A stretch of DNA of 64,000 nucleotides from Paenibacillus catalpae (GCF_900112695.1 NZ_FOMT01000001.1:930001-994000); one strand, 5' to 3'. Shown: positions 33,377 through 44,173, counted from the stretch's first letter. Translations and numbers: made by a program. The notes: generated by a model not told the origin, from the letters alone.

Positions 33377-34300
33377 TTGAGCAAAACAGCGTTTGTATTC
33401 CCCGGCCAAGGCGCACAAGCGGTTGGCATGGGTAAAGATGCGTACGAAGCATTTGAAAGCTCGCGCGCGATTTTCGAGCAAGCGGACGAAGCGCTGGGCT
33501 TCAAGCTGAGCGATATTATTTTTAACGGACCGGAAGATGAACTGAAACAAACGGCTAACACACAGCCTGCATTATTGACTGTTAGTGTGGCTTTGCTTCA
33601 GGCACTTGAAGGCCGAGGCCTCAAAGCCGATTATGTTGCTGGACACAGCCTTGGCGAGTACAGCGCGCTTGTTGCTGCAGGCGTGTTGAGCTTTGCGGAC
33701 GCAGTCCGCACAGTCCGTGCCCGCGGTCAGTTTATGGAACAAGCCGTTCCGGGCGGACAAGGTGCAATGGCTGCCGTGCTTGGCGCAGAACGCGGCGTTC
33801 TGGCTGAACTATGCGCGAAGATCTCAGAAGAAGGAAATACGGTTGAACTGGCGAATGTTAACTGTCCGGGTCAAATCGTCGTTTCCGGTTCTGCAGCAGG
33901 CGTTCAGGCAGTTGTCGAACGCGGCAAAGAGGAAGCAGGCGCAAAACGCGTTATTCCTCTGGAAGTAAGCGGTCCGTTCCATTCTTCCTTGATGAAGCCA
34001 GCGGCTGAGAAGCTGTCCGGCGTTTTGACGGAAGTATCGATGAGCGATGCAGCTGTTCCGGTTGTGGCAAACGTCACGGCGGCTCCGGTTACCGAAGCGG
34101 CAACAATCCGCAATCTTCTGGTGGAGCAGGTGTATTCGCCTGTTCTGTGGGAAGACAGCATTCGTTATTTAGCCCAGCAAGGCGTAGATACCTTTGTTGA
34201 GATTGGTTCGGGGACGGTTCTTGCCGGCCTGATCAAGAAAATCGACAAAAATCTGCGTGTCATCTCAGTCAACAGCATTACTGCATTAGAAACCCTTTAA
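33377..34300 (+). CDS. fabD: Malonyl-CoA:ACP transacylase
   Basis: The 307-residue enzyme moves malonyl from CoA to [15 protein letters not shown] (8-19), the nucleophile Ser91 in [10 protein letters not shown] and the His in GPFHSSLM are present. It starts with TTG at 33377, seven or so bases after GGAGGG; no ATG is near. It is part of the plsX-fabH-fabD-fabG set. Confidence 0.96.
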   Translation: MSKTAFVFPGQGAQAVGMGKDAYEAFESSRAIFEQADEALGFKLSDIIFNGPEDELKQTANTQPALLTVSVALLQALEGRGLKADYVAGHSLGEYSALVAAGVLSFADAVRTVRARGQFMEQAVPGGQGAMAAVLGAERGVLAELCAKISEEGNTVELANVNCPGQIVVSGSAAGVQAVVERGKEEAGAKRVIPLEVSGPFHSSLMKPAAEKLSGVLTEVSMSDAAVPVVANVTAAPVTEAATIRNLLVEQVYSPVLWEDSIRYLAQQGVDTFVEIGSGTVLAGLIKKIDKNLRVISVNSITALETL

Positions 34301-34334
34301 TGCCGGTTCATGCAAAACTTGGAGGAGGTATACC

Positions 34335-35084
34335 ATGTTTGCTAGTCTTGAAGGTAAAAAAGCGCTCGTCACGGGCGCATCACGCGGTATTGGCCGTGCG
34401 ATTGCCATTGCGCTTGCAGAAGCTGGCGCAGACGTAGCGATCAATTACTCGGGCAGCGAGGCTGCTGCAGCGGATACAGCCAAAGCGGTTGAAGCGCTTG
34501 GACGCCGCGCCATTATTCTTAAAGCCAACGTCGGCAAAACCGGTGAATTCGAGGCCATGGTCAAAGAAGTTGTTGATCAATTCGGGTCGATTGATATTTT
34601 GGTGAATAACGCAGGCATTACAAGAGATAATTTAATTATGCGTATGAAAGAAGAGGAATTTGACCAAGTTATTGAGACGAACTTAAAGGGCGTCTTTAAC
34701 GGGATCAAAGCGGCTACGCGGCCTATGATGAAGCAGCGTTCCGGACGCATTATTAACATCTCCTCGGTTGTTGGCGTGCTCGGAAATCCGGGGCAGGCTA
34801 ATTACGTCGCGGCAAAAGCAGGCGTAATCGGCCTCACGAAGTCAAGCGCACGTGAGCTTGCTTCGCGCGGAATTACCGTTAACTGCATTGCTCCAGGCTT
34901 TATCCAGACGGATATGACAGACAAGCTGTCTTCCGAAATGAAGGAATCACTCTCTGCCCAAATTCCTCTTGCCCGTCTTGGAGCGGCTGAGGACATTGCG
35001 GCTGCGGTTCGTTTCCTGGCGTCCGATGCTGCCTCTTATATGACAGGTCAAACGGTTCATATAGACGGCGGCATGTACATGTAA
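34335..35084 (+). CDS. fabG: 3-oxoacyl-ACP reductase
   Basis: The 249-residue SDR enzyme reduces beta-ketoacyl-ACP with NADPH. It has TGASRGIG (13-20), NNAG (91-94) and catalytic Ser143/144, Tyr157 and Lys161 (YVAAK). ATG 34335 follows GGAGGAGG. The acp gene follows after 95 bases with its own likely promoter. Confidence 0.96.
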   Translation: MFASLEGKKALVTGASRGIGRAIAIALAEAGADVAINYSGSEAAAADTAKAVEALGRRAIILKANVGKTGEFEAMVKEVVDQFGSIDILVNNAGITRDNLIMRMKEEEFDQVIETNLKGVFNGIKAATRPMMKQRSGRIINISSVVGVLGNPGQANYVAAKAGVIGLTKSSARELASRGITVNCIAPGFIQTDMTDKLSSEMKESLSAQIPLARLGAAEDIAAAVRFLASDAASYMTGQTVHIDGGMYM

Positions 35085-35128
35085 GTTTGCATATCCGACA
35101 GGATGTCTGGAATTGCAACGGTTATGTA

Positions 35129-35158
35129 TGGCATTTTGTCTTAAATTCTCGTATAATA
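35129..35158 (+). promoter_or_regulatory. Candidate promoter of acpP
   Basis: ATGGCA (35129-35134), 18 bases, TATAAT (35153-35158). The -10 is perfect, the -35 matches four of six positions. It would let ACP be made in excess of the rest of the operon. Confidence 0.45.
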
Positions 35159-35179
35159 CCCTAGGAGGAGGTGAATCGG

Positions 35180-35413
35180 ATGTCCGAAGTAGTAGAACGT
35201 GTAAAACGTATCGTCGTCGACAGACTTGGCGTAGACGAAGCGGAAGTCACGCTGGAAGCTTCCTTCAAAGATGACCTCGGCGCTGACTCTCTTGATGTCG
35301 TTGAGTTGGTCATGGAACTGGAAGACGAGTTTGATATGGAAATCTCTGATGAAGATGCAGAGACAATCACCACGGTGGGAGAAGTAGTCAATTACATACA
35401 ATCTCATACGTAA
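35180..35413 (+). CDS. acpP: Acyl carrier protein
   Basis: The 77-residue acidic protein has the phosphopantetheine site [12 protein letters not shown] with Ser37. ATG 35180 follows AGGAGGAGGTGA; a GTG nine bases upstream is in frame but overlaps that site. It carries the growing acyl chain for FabD, FabG, FabF and PlsX products. Confidence 0.97.
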   Translation: MSEVVERVKRIVVDRLGVDEAEVTLEASFKDDLGADSLDVVELVMELEDEFDMEISDEDAETITTVGEVVNYIQSHT

Positions 35414-35423
35414 GGAAACTAGG

Positions 35424-35450
35424 GTCCCGTTGTAATAGACGGGACTTCTC
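35424..35450 (+). terminator. Weak hairpin after acpP
   Basis: GTCCCGT pairs with ACGGGAC around 8 bases and is followed by TTCTCT, not a clean T run. It may be a partial terminator in the 150-base gap before fabF. Confidence 0.4.
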
Positions 35451-35564
35451 TCCATCTGAGGCAAGGAATCATCATGACATTATGAATGAGCTTGTATGCT
35501 TTTTTTATATATAGAAGATGTGATGTACGCATCTAAATTGCAGTCCGTTGAGGTGAATCTTACA

Positions 35565-36806
35565 GTGAAACAAAGAGTTGTTGTTACCGGCATGGGGGTT
35601 ATTACCTCGCTCGGCGCAGATCTGGAACAGTTTTGGGGTAATTTGATGGAAGGGAAATCGGGCGTATCGCATATCGAAGCGTTTGATGTATCCGAATATC
35701 CGACACAAATTGCTGCAGAAGTAAAGAATTTTAATCCCGAAGATTATAAGCTAGATAGAAAAGAAGCGCGTCGCATGGACCGTTTCGTTCAATTCGCATC
35801 GGTAGCCAGCTTGAAAGCCGTTGAAGACTCCGGTCTTGAGATCGGTTCCAATGTTGATCCTGAGCGTGTCGGCGTAATCGTTGGTTCTGGTATCGGCGGT
35901 CTCGGTACTTGGGAAGACCAGCATAACATTCTGCTCGAGAAAGGTCCTAAGCGCGTAAGTCCGTTCTTCATTCCGATGATGATCGCGAACATGGCTTCTG
36001 GACAAGTATCGATGCTGACAGGCGCGAAGGGTCCGAACAGCACAGCGGTTACTGCTTGCGCAACGGGTACTCACTCGATTGGTGATTCATTCAAAATGAT
36101 TCAGCGCGGGGATGCCGATGTGATGATCTGCGGCGGCGCGGAAGCGACTATCCGTCCTACAGGTCTTGCCGGCTTCTGCTCGATGCGTGCGATGTCCGTA
36201 CGCAATGACGAGCCTGAGAAAGCTAGCCGTCCGTTTGACATCGACCGTGACGGATTTGTTATGGGTGAAGGAGCAGGCGTGCTTGTGCTCGAATCGCTGG
36301 AACATGCTCAGCAACGCGGAGCTCGAATTTATGCGGAAGTAATCGGTTATGGCATGAGCGGTGACGCTCATCATATGACGGAGCCGGATCCGGACGGAGC
36401 TGCGCGCTGTATGACGAAAGCATTGCGCGATGCTGGTATTGAACCGGAAGCGATTGAGTATATCAATGCGCACGGTACATCCACGCCCGTAGGCGATCGT
36501 TCCGAGACAACCGCTATTAAGAAAGCGTTTGGCGATCATGCGTATAAGCTGGCTGTAAGCTCGACCAAATCAATGACAGGCCATCTGCTTGGCGCTGCCG
36601 GCGGTGTTGAAGCCGTTATTTTGGGCCTTACGCTGAAAAACGGCATTATCGCTCCAACTATTAATTTGGAGAATCAAGATCCTGAGCTTGACCTGGATTA
36701 CGTGCCGAATAAGCCACGTAAAGCGGATGTCAGAACGGCGCTGTCTAACTCGTTCGGCTTCGGCGGTCATAACGCGACGATCGTGATGAAAGTCTATGAA
36801 GCGTGA
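35565..36806 (+). CDS. fabF: 3-oxoacyl-ACP synthase II
   Basis: The 413-residue elongating condensing enzyme has Cys165 in [11 protein letters not shown] and the two His in [11 protein letters not shown] and [16 protein letters not shown] 35565 is preferred, with GAGGTG about nine bases upstream and the standard start [12 protein letters not shown]; the frame is open to 35496 but those residues are not of the family. It overlaps rnc by 11 bases. Confidence 0.96.
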   Translation: MKQRVVVTGMGVITSLGADLEQFWGNLMEGKSGVSHIEAFDVSEYPTQIAAEVKNFNPEDYKLDRKEARRMDRFVQFASVASLKAVEDSGLEIGSNVDPERVGVIVGSGIGGLGTWEDQHNILLEKGPKRVSPFFIPMMIANMASGQVSMLTGAKGPNSTAVTACATGTHSIGDSFKMIQRGDADVMICGGAEATIRPTGLAGFCSMRAMSVRNDEPEKASRPFDIDRDGFVMGEGAGVLVLESLEHAQQRGARIYAEVIGYGMSGDAHHMTEPDPDGAARCMTKALRDAGIEPEAIEYINAHGTSTPVGDRSETTAIKKAFGDHAYKLAVSSTKSMTGHLLGAAGGVEAVILGLTLKNGIIAPTINLENQDPELDLDYVPNKPRKADVRTALSNSFGFGGHNATIVMKVYEA

Positions 36807-37491
36807 TTCCATTAACGAGCTGCAGACGCGTCTGCAGCTTCGCTTCAAACAGCTCAAGCTGCTGAAGCAGGCATTTACGCATACCTCCTATGTGAATGAA
36901 CATAAACATGGAACGATCGAGCACAATGAACGCCTGGAGTTTCTCGGCGATGCTGTCTTGCAGCTGCTCGTATCGGAATATTTGTTCACTGCTTATCCGA
37001 ACCGTCCGGAAGGTGAGCTGACCCGTATGCGTGCATCTGTCGTGTGCGAGCCATCACTTGCGCAATTTGCAGAGCGGCTGGAGCTTGGCGCTCATATTCA
37101 GCTCGGCAGAGGCGAGGAGCAGCTTGGAGGAAGACAGCGTCCTGCGCTGCTAGCCGATTTGTTCGAGGCTTTTGTTGGAGCGATATTTCTGGACGCCGGG
37201 ATTGAACGGACAAGAGTTTTTCTGGAAACGCATATGTTTCCGTATATTGAGTCCAATGACTACGGACTGCTTGTGAAGGACTTCAAGTCCAAGCTGCAGG
37301 AGCGTGCTCAGCACAAAGGACTTGGTTCGGTAGAGTATCGGATTATGGAAGAGCGTGGTCCAGCCCATGACCGGGAATTTGTCGTTGAGGTGTGTATCGG
37401 AGAAATTCCATACGGCAATGGAAGCGGCAGAACGAAGAAGGAAGCGGAGCAGCGTGCTGCGGCTGTTGCCTGGCAATCGTTGACGGAATAA
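36796..37491 (+). CDS. rnc: Ribonuclease III
   Basis: The 231-residue enzyme cleaves double-stranded RNA in rRNA maturation. The signature [15 protein letters not shown] (44-58) contains the catalytic acidic residues Glu48 and Asp52; a second acidic site is in [12 protein letters not shown]. The C-terminal double-stranded RNA-binding domain ends with [18 protein letters not shown]. Its start lies within the fabF 3' end. Confidence 0.96.
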   Translation: MKRDSINELQTRLQLRFKQLKLLKQAFTHTSYVNEHKHGTIEHNERLEFLGDAVLQLLVSEYLFTAYPNRPEGELTRMRASVVCEPSLAQFAERLELGAHIQLGRGEEQLGGRQRPALLADLFEAFVGAIFLDAGIERTRVFLETHMFPYIESNDYGLLVKDFKSKLQERAQHKGLGSVEYRIMEERGPAHDREFVVEVCIGEIPYGNGSGRTKKEAEQRAAAVAWQSLTE

Positions 37492-37497
37492 GCAAAT

Positions 37498-37546
37498 AAG
37501 CCTGCCTTAGATTCTAGCAACAGGATCTCCGGCAGGCTTTTTTTAA
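37498..37546 (+). terminator. Terminator after rnc
   Basis: AAGCCTGCC pairs with GGCAGGCTT across a 28-base loop, then T7. Confidence 0.75.
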
Positions 37547-37602
37547 TTTTTTAAGAATGAATGCCGGTTCACTTTGTATGATTTTTGCAGGGGGTAAAAG
37601 GA

Positions 37603-37632
37603 TTAACGAGCCGCTTCAAGATGTGTTACAAT
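37603..37632 (+). promoter_or_regulatory. Candidate promoter of smc
   Basis: TTAACG (37603-37608), 18 bases, TACAAT (37627-37632), about 25 bases before the smc ATG. Each hexamer has one or two mismatches. Confidence 0.45.
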
Positions 37633-37656
37633 AGGCGATGAGGTGAAAGCCAGGTT

Positions 37657-40600
37657 ATGTTCCTGAAACGGATAGAATTATCGGGATTTAAATCATTTGC
37701 CGACAAGACGGAGATGGAGTTCGTCACCGGCATTACGGCTGTTGTTGGACCAAACGGCAGCGGTAAAAGCAATATTTCGGACGGCATCCGCTGGGTGCTG
37801 GGCGAGCAAAGCGCAAAGAGCCTTCGCGGCGGCAAAATGGAAGATGTTATTTTTGCCGGAAGTGATGCGCGTAAAGCAGTTAACTACGGTGAAGTATCGC
37901 TGACGCTTGATAACGGCGATGGGGCGCTGCCGCTTGAATATAATGAAGTGACAGTTACCCGCCGGGTCCACCGAAGCGGCGATAGTGAATATATGATCAA
38001 CAAGCAGTCGTGCCGGCTGAAGGATATTACCGAGCTGTTTATGGATACCGGTATTGGTAAAGAAGCGTACTCCATAATCGGACAAGGCCGGATCGAAGAG
38101 ATATTAAGCACCCGTTCGGAAGACCGCCGGGGCATATTTGAGGAAGCTTCCGGTATTGTCAAATATAAATCGCGCAAGCGCGAGGCACAACGCAAGCTTG
38201 AAGATACGGAAAACAATCTGCTTCGGATTCACGATCTTGTGACGGAGTTGGAAGACCAGGTGGAGCCTCTTCGGATTCAATCGGAGAAAGCTATCCATTT
38301 CAAGCAGTTAAGAGAGCAGCTGAAAACGCAAGAGATCTCAATGTACGTACATAACATAGAGAATGTGTACGGCTCATGGTCGGAAGCCAATACCAAGCTG
38401 GAACGCCTCAAACGCGAACAGCTTGAGCTGTCCACCGTTGTAAGCAAGCATGATGCCCATTTGGAGAAGGACCGTCAGGCGCTCCGCGAGCTTGAGGAAG
38501 CGCTCGACCAGCTTCATGGAGACATGCTTCATTATAGTGAAGAGTACGAGAAGTGCGAAGGTTACGGGGAAGTTCTGAAGGAACGGAAGAAAAACCTGGA
38601 GCAAAATAAAAGGCAGCTGGAAGAAACGATTGCTGCCCAAGATGAACGGATCGCTGCATTAACAAGCGAAGAAGCGGAATTCCGCAATCGTGGTGCTGTT
38701 CTGGAGCTGCAGCTGGCAGAGCTGAAGCAGAAGCTGGCCGTTGAAGAAAACAATCTCATTGGTGTTACTGGCGGTACAGCAGCCGACGCGGAAGAAATGC
38801 TGAAGGGCGAGCTTTTAGAGGTCCTTAGCACGATGGCTCAACTGCGCAACGAAATCCGTTACGCGGCTCAGCAGCAGGAGGCGGTTCAACGGCGTATCGA
38901 GCGCCTAAGTGATGAGGAAGCGAAATGGTCAGACCAGCAAAGGAAGCTGAACGCCCGGAAGAACGAGCTCGAGAAGCAGCTGGAAGCGACACTCGACTCG
39001 ATCAGCAAAGCGCGCACCAAGTATATTGATCAAGCCGAAAAGGCCAAGGAGCTCGGTCAGATCTCTGAGGAAGCAACAGCGGCACTCCGCAAGTGGGAGC
39101 AGAAGCTGGATGCCCAAACGTCACGGCGCGATACGATGAAGGAAATGCAGGATGCGCTGGATGGCTTCATGCACGGTGTTCGTGAGGTGCTCAAATCTTC
39201 GCGCCGATCTTCAGGATCCGGAGGCATCAGTGGTGTCCACGGTGCCGTTGCCGAGCTTGTTCGCGTGCCGGAGAGAATTGAGACCGCTGTAGAGACTGCA
39301 TTAGGCGGAGCATTGCAGCATATCGTCATGGAAGATGAGAAGTCGGCCCGCAGTGCGATTGCCTTCCTGAAGCAGCGTCAGCTTGGCCGTGCGACTTTCC
39401 TTCCGCTTGATGTTATCCGGGGCCGTCAAGTGCCGGAGCATGATAAGCGGATGGCGGAATCGGTGGACGGCTTTGTTGGTGTTGCTGCAGACCTTGTTTC
39501 CTGTGAACCGCGTTATGAAGCGATTATCAATAATTTGCTTGGCAATGTGCTTCTTGCTGAAACGCTGGAACAAGCCAACCGAATCGCATCCAAATGCCAA
39601 TACCGTTACCGCGTCGTAACGCTTGAAGGTGATGTCGTTAACGCCGGCGGCTCCATGACAGGCGGCAGCCTTCAGAAGAAGGGGGCAAGCCTGCTCGGCC
39701 GTCAACGCCAGATTGAAGCGCTGGATCAGGAAATCAAGGATGGCGAGCAGACAATCGCTCAATTGCGGGACAAGTTAAGCGACATTCGTAAAGAGCAATC
39801 GATCCTCACGCAAAACATGGAGGAGCTGCGCTCGCAGGCCGAGCAATACCGCATTGACGAGCAACAGGTTCGTGCCGAGCTGCAGCAGTTGAACAATGAA
39901 GCCAAGCATCTCAGCGATCAAGAGCAGCTGTTTACGGCAGACCGCAGCAACCATGCGGCGGAGCAGCAGTCGATGCAGGTAATGGCAGAGGCCGCTGAAG
40001 TCCGGCTTGAACAGCTGACAGCCGACGAGGCCCGTTTACAGGAGGCTATCAGGCTAGCCGAAGAGCGCCGCAAAGCAAGCGAATCAGCGAAGGAAGAGCT
40101 TCAAGTCCAGCTGACGGATTTGAAAATTTCCGTTGCGAAGACGGATCAGGAGAAGCAATCCTTCGAGGATCAGGCAGCACGTGTCCGCGCCGATATACAG
40201 CGGGCCAAGCAGGAGCTGGCAAGCTACCGTTCTCTGCTCACCCAGCAGGATGCCGAGCTGGAACGCCATAGCGAAGAAACCGTATCTCAAATCGAGCAGC
40301 TCAATCATCTGCGCCTGAAGAAGCAGGAATGCGCGGAGCAGACGGACCTTAAGCGCTCGGCCCGTGCCGACCGTGTCAAGGAATTGGAGCAAGGCGAGAG
40401 TGATACGAAGGAACAACGTGCTCAGCTCCGCCAAGTGGAAGAGCAAATGCGGCAGACCGAAATTGCAGCTAACCGGCTCGACGTCGAGCTGGACAACCTG
40501 CTGCGCAAGCTGAGTGAGGAGTATGAGCTGAGCTTCGAGCTGGCGAAAGAACAGTATCCCGTGCCGGAGGATATCGTAGGTACGCAAAATGCGGTTCGCG

Positions 40601-41244
40601 ATATCAAACGTCAGATCACAGCACTTGGCGATGTGAACCTTGGCGCTATTGAAGAGTATGAGCGCGTAAAGGAGCGTTTCGAATTCCTGACCGAGCAGAA
40701 GGATGATCTTGTTGAAGCCAAGACAACCTTGTACCAGGTTATCCGCGAGATGGATGAAGAGATGTCGAAGCGCTTCCGTACAACGTTCGAACAAATCCGC
40801 AGGCATTTCGTTGTCGTGTTTGCGAAGCTGTTTGGCGGCGGTCGTGCCGATCTTGTCATGGTAGACCCTGAACGGGTGCTGGATACGGGGATTGACATTG
40901 TCGCCCAGCCTCCAGGCAAAAAGCTGCAAAATCTGCAGCTGTTATCCGGCGGGGAGCGAGCGCTTACTGCGATTGCCTTATTGTTCGCGATCCTGCAGGT
41001 GAAGCCGGTGCCTTTCTGTGTGCTTGACGAAGTAGAAGCGGCGCTGGACGAAGCAAACGTCGCTCGTTTTGCCCAGTACTTGCGCGAGTTCTCCGAGCTT
41101 ACCCAGTTTATCGTTGTAACGCACCGTAAAGGTACAATGGAGGAAGCCGACGTGCTGTACGGCGTAACGATGGAAGAAGGCGGCGTATCCAAGCTTGTCT
41201 CCGTACGTCTGGAAGAAGATGCGGAAGAGCAGGAATCCGCTTAA
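37657..41244 (+). CDS. smc: Chromosome segregation protein SMC
   Basis: The 1195-residue ATPase has Walker A GPNGSGKSN (31-39), two long coiled coils (about 170-500 and 670-1020) around a Gly-rich hinge (about 515-665, with GGSMTGGSLQKKG), and C-terminal signature LLSGGERALTA with Walker B FCVLDEVEAALDEAN. With ScpA and ScpB (not in the window) it forms condensin. Length is standard. The rnc-smc-ftsY order is the usual one. Confidence 0.97.
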   Translation: MFLKRIELSGFKSFADKTEMEFVTGITAVVGPNGSGKSNISDGIRWVLGEQSAKSLRGGKMEDVIFAGSDARKAVNYGEVSLTLDNGDGALPLEYNEVTVTRRVHRSGDSEYMINKQSCRLKDITELFMDTGIGKEAYSIIGQGRIEEILSTRSEDRRGIFEEASGIVKYKSRKREAQRKLEDTENNLLRIHDLVTELEDQVEPLRIQSEKAIHFKQLREQLKTQEISMYVHNIENVYGSWSEANTKLERLKREQLELSTVVSKHDAHLEKDRQALRELEEALDQLHGDMLHYSEEYEKCEGYGEVLKERKKNLEQNKRQLEETIAAQDERIAALTSEEAEFRNRGAVLELQLAELKQKLAVEENNLIGVTGGTAADAEEMLKGELLEVLSTMAQLRNEIRYAAQQQEAVQRRIERLSDEEAKWSDQQRKLNARKNELEKQLEATLDSISKARTKYIDQAEKAKELGQISEEATAALRKWEQKLDAQTSRRDTMKEMQDALDGFMHGVREVLKSSRRSSGSGGISGVHGAVAELVRVPERIETAVETALGGALQHIVMEDEKSARSAIAFLKQRQLGRATFLPLDVIRGRQVPEHDKRMAESVDGFVGVAADLVSCEPRYEAIINNLLGNVLLAETLEQANRIASKCQYRYRVVTLEGDVVNAGGSMTGGSLQKKGASLLGRQRQIEALDQEIKDGEQTIAQLRDKLSDIRKEQSILTQNMEELRSQAEQYRIDEQQVRAELQQLNNEAKHLSDQEQLFTADRSNHAAEQQSMQVMAEAAEVRLEQLTADEARLQEAIRLAEERRKASESAKEELQVQLTDLKISVAKTDQEKQSFEDQAARVRADIQRAKQELASYRSLLTQQDAELERHSEETVSQIEQLNHLRLKKQECAEQTDLKRSARADRVKELEQGESDTKEQRAQLRQVEEQMRQTEIAANRLDVELDNLLRKLSEEYELSFELAKEQYPVPEDIVGTQNAVRDIKRQITALGDVNLGAIEEYERVKERFEFLTEQKDDLVEAKTTLYQVIREMDEEMSKRFRTTFEQIRRHFVVVFAKLFGGGRADLVMVDPERVLDTGIDIVAQPPGKKLQNLQLLSGGERALTAIALLFAILQVKPVPFCVLDEVEAALDEANVARFAQYLREFSELTQFIVVTHRKGTMEEADVLYGVTMEEGGVSKLVSVRLEEDAEEQESA

Positions 41245-41280
41245 GCAGTTGCCCTAATAGGATGGAGGACATGAACCGGT

Positions 41281-42279
41281 ATGAGTTTTTTCAAAAAGCT
41301 GAAAGAAAGCATCGCTTCGAAGACCGAAGCGGTAACCTCGATATTCAAGGAAGGCCTGACCAAGACACGTGTAGCACTTGTTGAGAAGGTCGAAGAGCTG
41401 ATTACCCGCCGCAAGAAGATTGATGAAGAGTTCTATGAGGAGCTTGAAGAAATTCTGATCGGAGCAGATGTTGGCGTAAATACGGTGATGACGCTGATCG
41501 ATGAACTTCGCGCCGAAGTGAAGAAACGCAAGATCGAGCAAGCGGCCGAGCTTCAGCCTGTTCTGTCGGAGAAGCTTGTGGGACTTTTGAAGGGTGAACA
41601 GAACCCGGGAATTCAAATGGCAAAGAGCGGCATTACCGTTATATTATTCGTTGGCGTTAACGGAGTGGGTAAGACGACTACAATCGGAAAGCTCGCCCAT
41701 AAGTTCAAAAGCGAAGGCAAAAGCGTGCTTCTCGCAGCCGGCGATACCTTCCGCGCAGCGGCAATCGAACAGCTCGAAGTATGGGGCCAGCGTGTAGGGG
41801 TCGATGTGATCAAGCAGCAATCGGGTTCCGATCCGGCTGCCGTTATGTTCGATGCAGTTCAAGCGGCGAAGCAGCGTGGCGTTGATGTGCTTCTGTGCGA
41901 TACGGCAGGCCGTCTGCAGAACAAAACGAATCTGATGGAAGAGCTTAACAAAATTTTCCGTGTCATTCAGCGTGAAATTCCGGATGCTCCGCATGAAGTT
42001 CTGCTCGTCCTCGACGCAACAACAGGACAAAATGCACTCAGCCAAGCAAAGCTGTTTGGTGAGAAGAGCGGTGTTACAGGTCTTGTATTGACGAAGCTCG
42101 ACGGCACAGCCAAAGGCGGAATCGTTATAGCAATCCGCAATGAACTCAATATTCCGGTGAAGCTCGTTGGTCTTGGAGAGAAGATGACGGATCTGCAGGA
42201 ATTCGACTCGGAACAGTTCGTGCACGCCCTGTTTGCAGGGCTGATCCAGCGTGAAGAAGAACAGGAAGAAACAAAATAA
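41281..42279 (+). CDS. ftsY: Signal recognition particle receptor FtsY
   Basis: The 332-residue GTPase has a short helical N domain (1-110) and the NG GTPase: G1 GVNGVGKT (125-132), then DTAGRLQ, TKLDGTAKGG and a late GLGEKMTDL. There is no long acidic A domain, as usual in Gram-positives. It docks ribosome-SRP complexes at the membrane. ATG 41281 follows GGATGGAGG at a somewhat long distance. Confidence 0.96.
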   Translation: MSFFKKLKESIASKTEAVTSIFKEGLTKTRVALVEKVEELITRRKKIDEEFYEELEEILIGADVGVNTVMTLIDELRAEVKKRKIEQAAELQPVLSEKLVGLLKGEQNPGIQMAKSGITVILFVGVNGVGKTTTIGKLAHKFKSEGKSVLLAAGDTFRAAAIEQLEVWGQRVGVDVIKQQSGSDPAAVMFDAVQAAKQRGVDVLLCDTAGRLQNKTNLMEELNKIFRVIQREIPDAPHEVLLVLDATTGQNALSQAKLFGEKSGVTGLVLTKLDGTAKGGIVIAIRNELNIPVKLVGLGEKMTDLQEFDSEQFVHALFAGLIQREEEQEETK

Positions 42280-42294
42280 ATAAGTGACAAGGAC

Positions 42295-42361
42295 AAAAGC
42301 TTGACAGTGCTATCAGCGATCGTGTAAGATAAAAGACGTTGTGACACTGTCAAGGCTTTTT
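42295..42361 (+). promoter_or_regulatory. Inverted repeat enclosing a promoter, between ftsY and ylxM
   Basis: AAAAGCTTGACAGTG (42295-42309) is complementary to CACTGTCAAGGCTTTT (42345-42360) with one bulge, followed by T; it can act as terminator for ftsY. The 5' arm holds a perfect -35, TTGACA (42301-42306), with a -10-like TAAGAT 18 bases on, in the loop. The same DNA thus looks like both terminator and promoter for ylxM-ffh. Confidence 0.6.
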
Positions 42362-42396
42362 ACTTGACGGATAATGTTGAAGGGGGCTTAAGGCTG

Positions 42397-42798
42397 ATGA
42401 CTACACATGAACCAGATGCCCTTGCGAAGACAACACGAATTAACTTGTTATTTGACTTCTACGAGCCGCTACTCACGGAGAAACAGCGGACGTTCTTAAA
42501 ATATTATTTCCACGATGATTACTCGCTCGGCGAGATCGCTGCTGAGTCCGGCATTAGCCGGCAGGCGGTATACGAACATGTGAAACGGGCGGAGCAGGTG
42601 CTTGAAGGCTATGAAGCCAAGCTTAATTTGCTGACAAAGCACGAAGCCATGCAGCGGCTGGCAGCCGGACTGGAACGTCAAGTTGCCGAGCTTCCGATCG
42701 ACCATACATTTAAACAAAGATTACTTGATGATATCGAACAATTGACAAAGACGGAAATTACTTGTGTGACGGAGGTGACAAATCATGGCGGCATTTGA
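42397..42798 (+). CDS. ylxM: YlxM/p13-like helix-turn-helix protein
   Basis: The 133-residue protein has a sigma70 region 4-like helix-turn-helix (FLKYYFHDDYSLGEIAAESG, then ISRQAVYEHVKRAEQVL). YlxM proteins sit next to ffh and modulate SRP GTPase activity in streptococci. ATG 42397 is chosen over a TTG at 42364. It overlaps ffh by 14 bases, as in most Firmicutes. Confidence 0.93.
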   Translation: MTTHEPDALAKTTRINLLFDFYEPLLTEKQRTFLKYYFHDDYSLGEIAAESGISRQAVYEHVKRAEQVLEGYEAKLNLLTKHEAMQRLAAGLERQVAELPIDHTFKQRLLDDIEQLTKTEITCVTEVTNHGGI

Positions 42799-44173
42799 GA
42801 GCTTAACGAACCGATTGCAAAATGTGTTCAGCAAGCTGAGAGGCAAAGGTAAAGTAACGGAAGAGGATTTGAACGAAGCAATGCGCGAGGTGCGTCTTGC
42901 ATTGCTCGAAGCCGACGTTAACTTTAAAGTCGTCAAGGATTTTATCGCCAAAGTGAAAGAGAAGGCACTTGGTCTGGATGTTTCGAAGAGCTTCACGCCA
43001 GGCATGGTCGTCATCGACATCGTTAACAAAGAGCTAACGGAATTGATGGGCGGCACGCAGAGCAAACTTGCGAAAGCGAACAAGCCTCCGACCGTTATTA
43101 TGATGGTTGGTCTGCAGGGTGCAGGTAAGACAACCACAACAGGCAAGCTGGCCAAATTGCTACAGAAGAGCAATCACAAGCCGCTCCTCGTTGCGTGTGA
43201 CATTTACCGTCCTGCGGCGATCAAGCAGCTGCAAGTGCTAGGCGAGCAGATCAATGCTCCGGTATTCTCCCTAGGCGATCAGACTTCGCCGGTTGAGATT
43301 GCGAAAGCCGGTCTTGCGCATGCCAAAGAAAATCATAATGATTATGTCATCTTCGATACCGCAGGCAGGCTGCATATCGATGAAGTGCTGATGGAGGAAC
43401 TGAAGCAAATCCATCTGAACATAAACCCTGACGAAGTATTACTTGTTGTTGATGCTATGACAGGTCAAGATGCAGTTAATGTCGCGCAAAGCTTCCATGA
43501 TCAGCTTGAGCTGACAGGCGTTGTGCTGACTAAGCTTGATGGCGATACCCGCGGCGGTGCGGCTTTGTCTGTCAAAGCGGTAACCGGCAAACCAATCAAA
43601 TTCGCTGCAATGGGCGAGAAGATTGATGCGCTGGAACCATTCCATCCGGATCGGATGGCTTCCCGTATTCTCGGGATGGGAGATATGCTGTCTTTGATCG
43701 AGAAAGCACAATCGAACATTGATGCCGACAAAGCGGCAGAGATGGAACGCAAGATGCGGACTGCCGAATTTACATTCGACGATTTCCTTGAGCAGATGGC
43801 TCAAATCCGCAAGCTTGGTCCTTTGGATCAGCTGATGGACATGCTGCCCGGCATGAACAAGATGAAGGGCAACATGAAGGATATGAAGGTAGATGAGAAG
43901 CAGATCAACCGCGTTGAAGCGATTGTCCGCTCGATGACGAAGGCAGAAAAGCAAAAGCCGGAGCTTCTTAATCATAGCCGCCGTAAACGCGTAGCTGCAG
44001 GCAGCGGCACATCGGTTACAGAAGTAAACCGCCTCATCAAGCAGTTTGAAGATATGCGCAAGATGATGAAGCAATTCTCGTCCATGATGGGTCCTAAAGG
44101 TCCAAAGGGCGGAATGAAAGGTCTAAAAGGCATGCTTGGCAAAGGCGGCAAAGGGATGAAATTCCCGTTCTAA
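42785..44173 (+). CDS. ffh: Signal recognition particle protein Ffh
   Basis: The 462-residue SRP54 homologue has an N domain, GTPase with G1 GLQGAGKT (109-116), DTAGRLHID and TKLDGDTRGGAAL, and a Met-rich M domain (from about 330) that binds 4.5S RNA and signal peptides. The C-terminal tail is Gly/Lys/Met-rich (MKGLKGMLGKGGKGMKFPF). ATG 42785 follows GGAGGTGA. Confidence 0.97.
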   Translation: MAAFESLTNRLQNVFSKLRGKGKVTEEDLNEAMREVRLALLEADVNFKVVKDFIAKVKEKALGLDVSKSFTPGMVVIDIVNKELTELMGGTQSKLAKANKPPTVIMMVGLQGAGKTTTTGKLAKLLQKSNHKPLLVACDIYRPAAIKQLQVLGEQINAPVFSLGDQTSPVEIAKAGLAHAKENHNDYVIFDTAGRLHIDEVLMEELKQIHLNINPDEVLLVVDAMTGQDAVNVAQSFHDQLELTGVVLTKLDGDTRGGAALSVKAVTGKPIKFAAMGEKIDALEPFHPDRMASRILGMGDMLSLIEKAQSNIDADKAAEMERKMRTAEFTFDDFLEQMAQIRKLGPLDQLMDMLPGMNKMKGNMKDMKVDEKQINRVEAIVRSMTKAEKQKPELLNHSRRKRVAAGSGTSVTEVNRLIKQFEDMRKMMKQFSSMMGPKGPKGGMKGLKGMLGKGGKGMKFPF

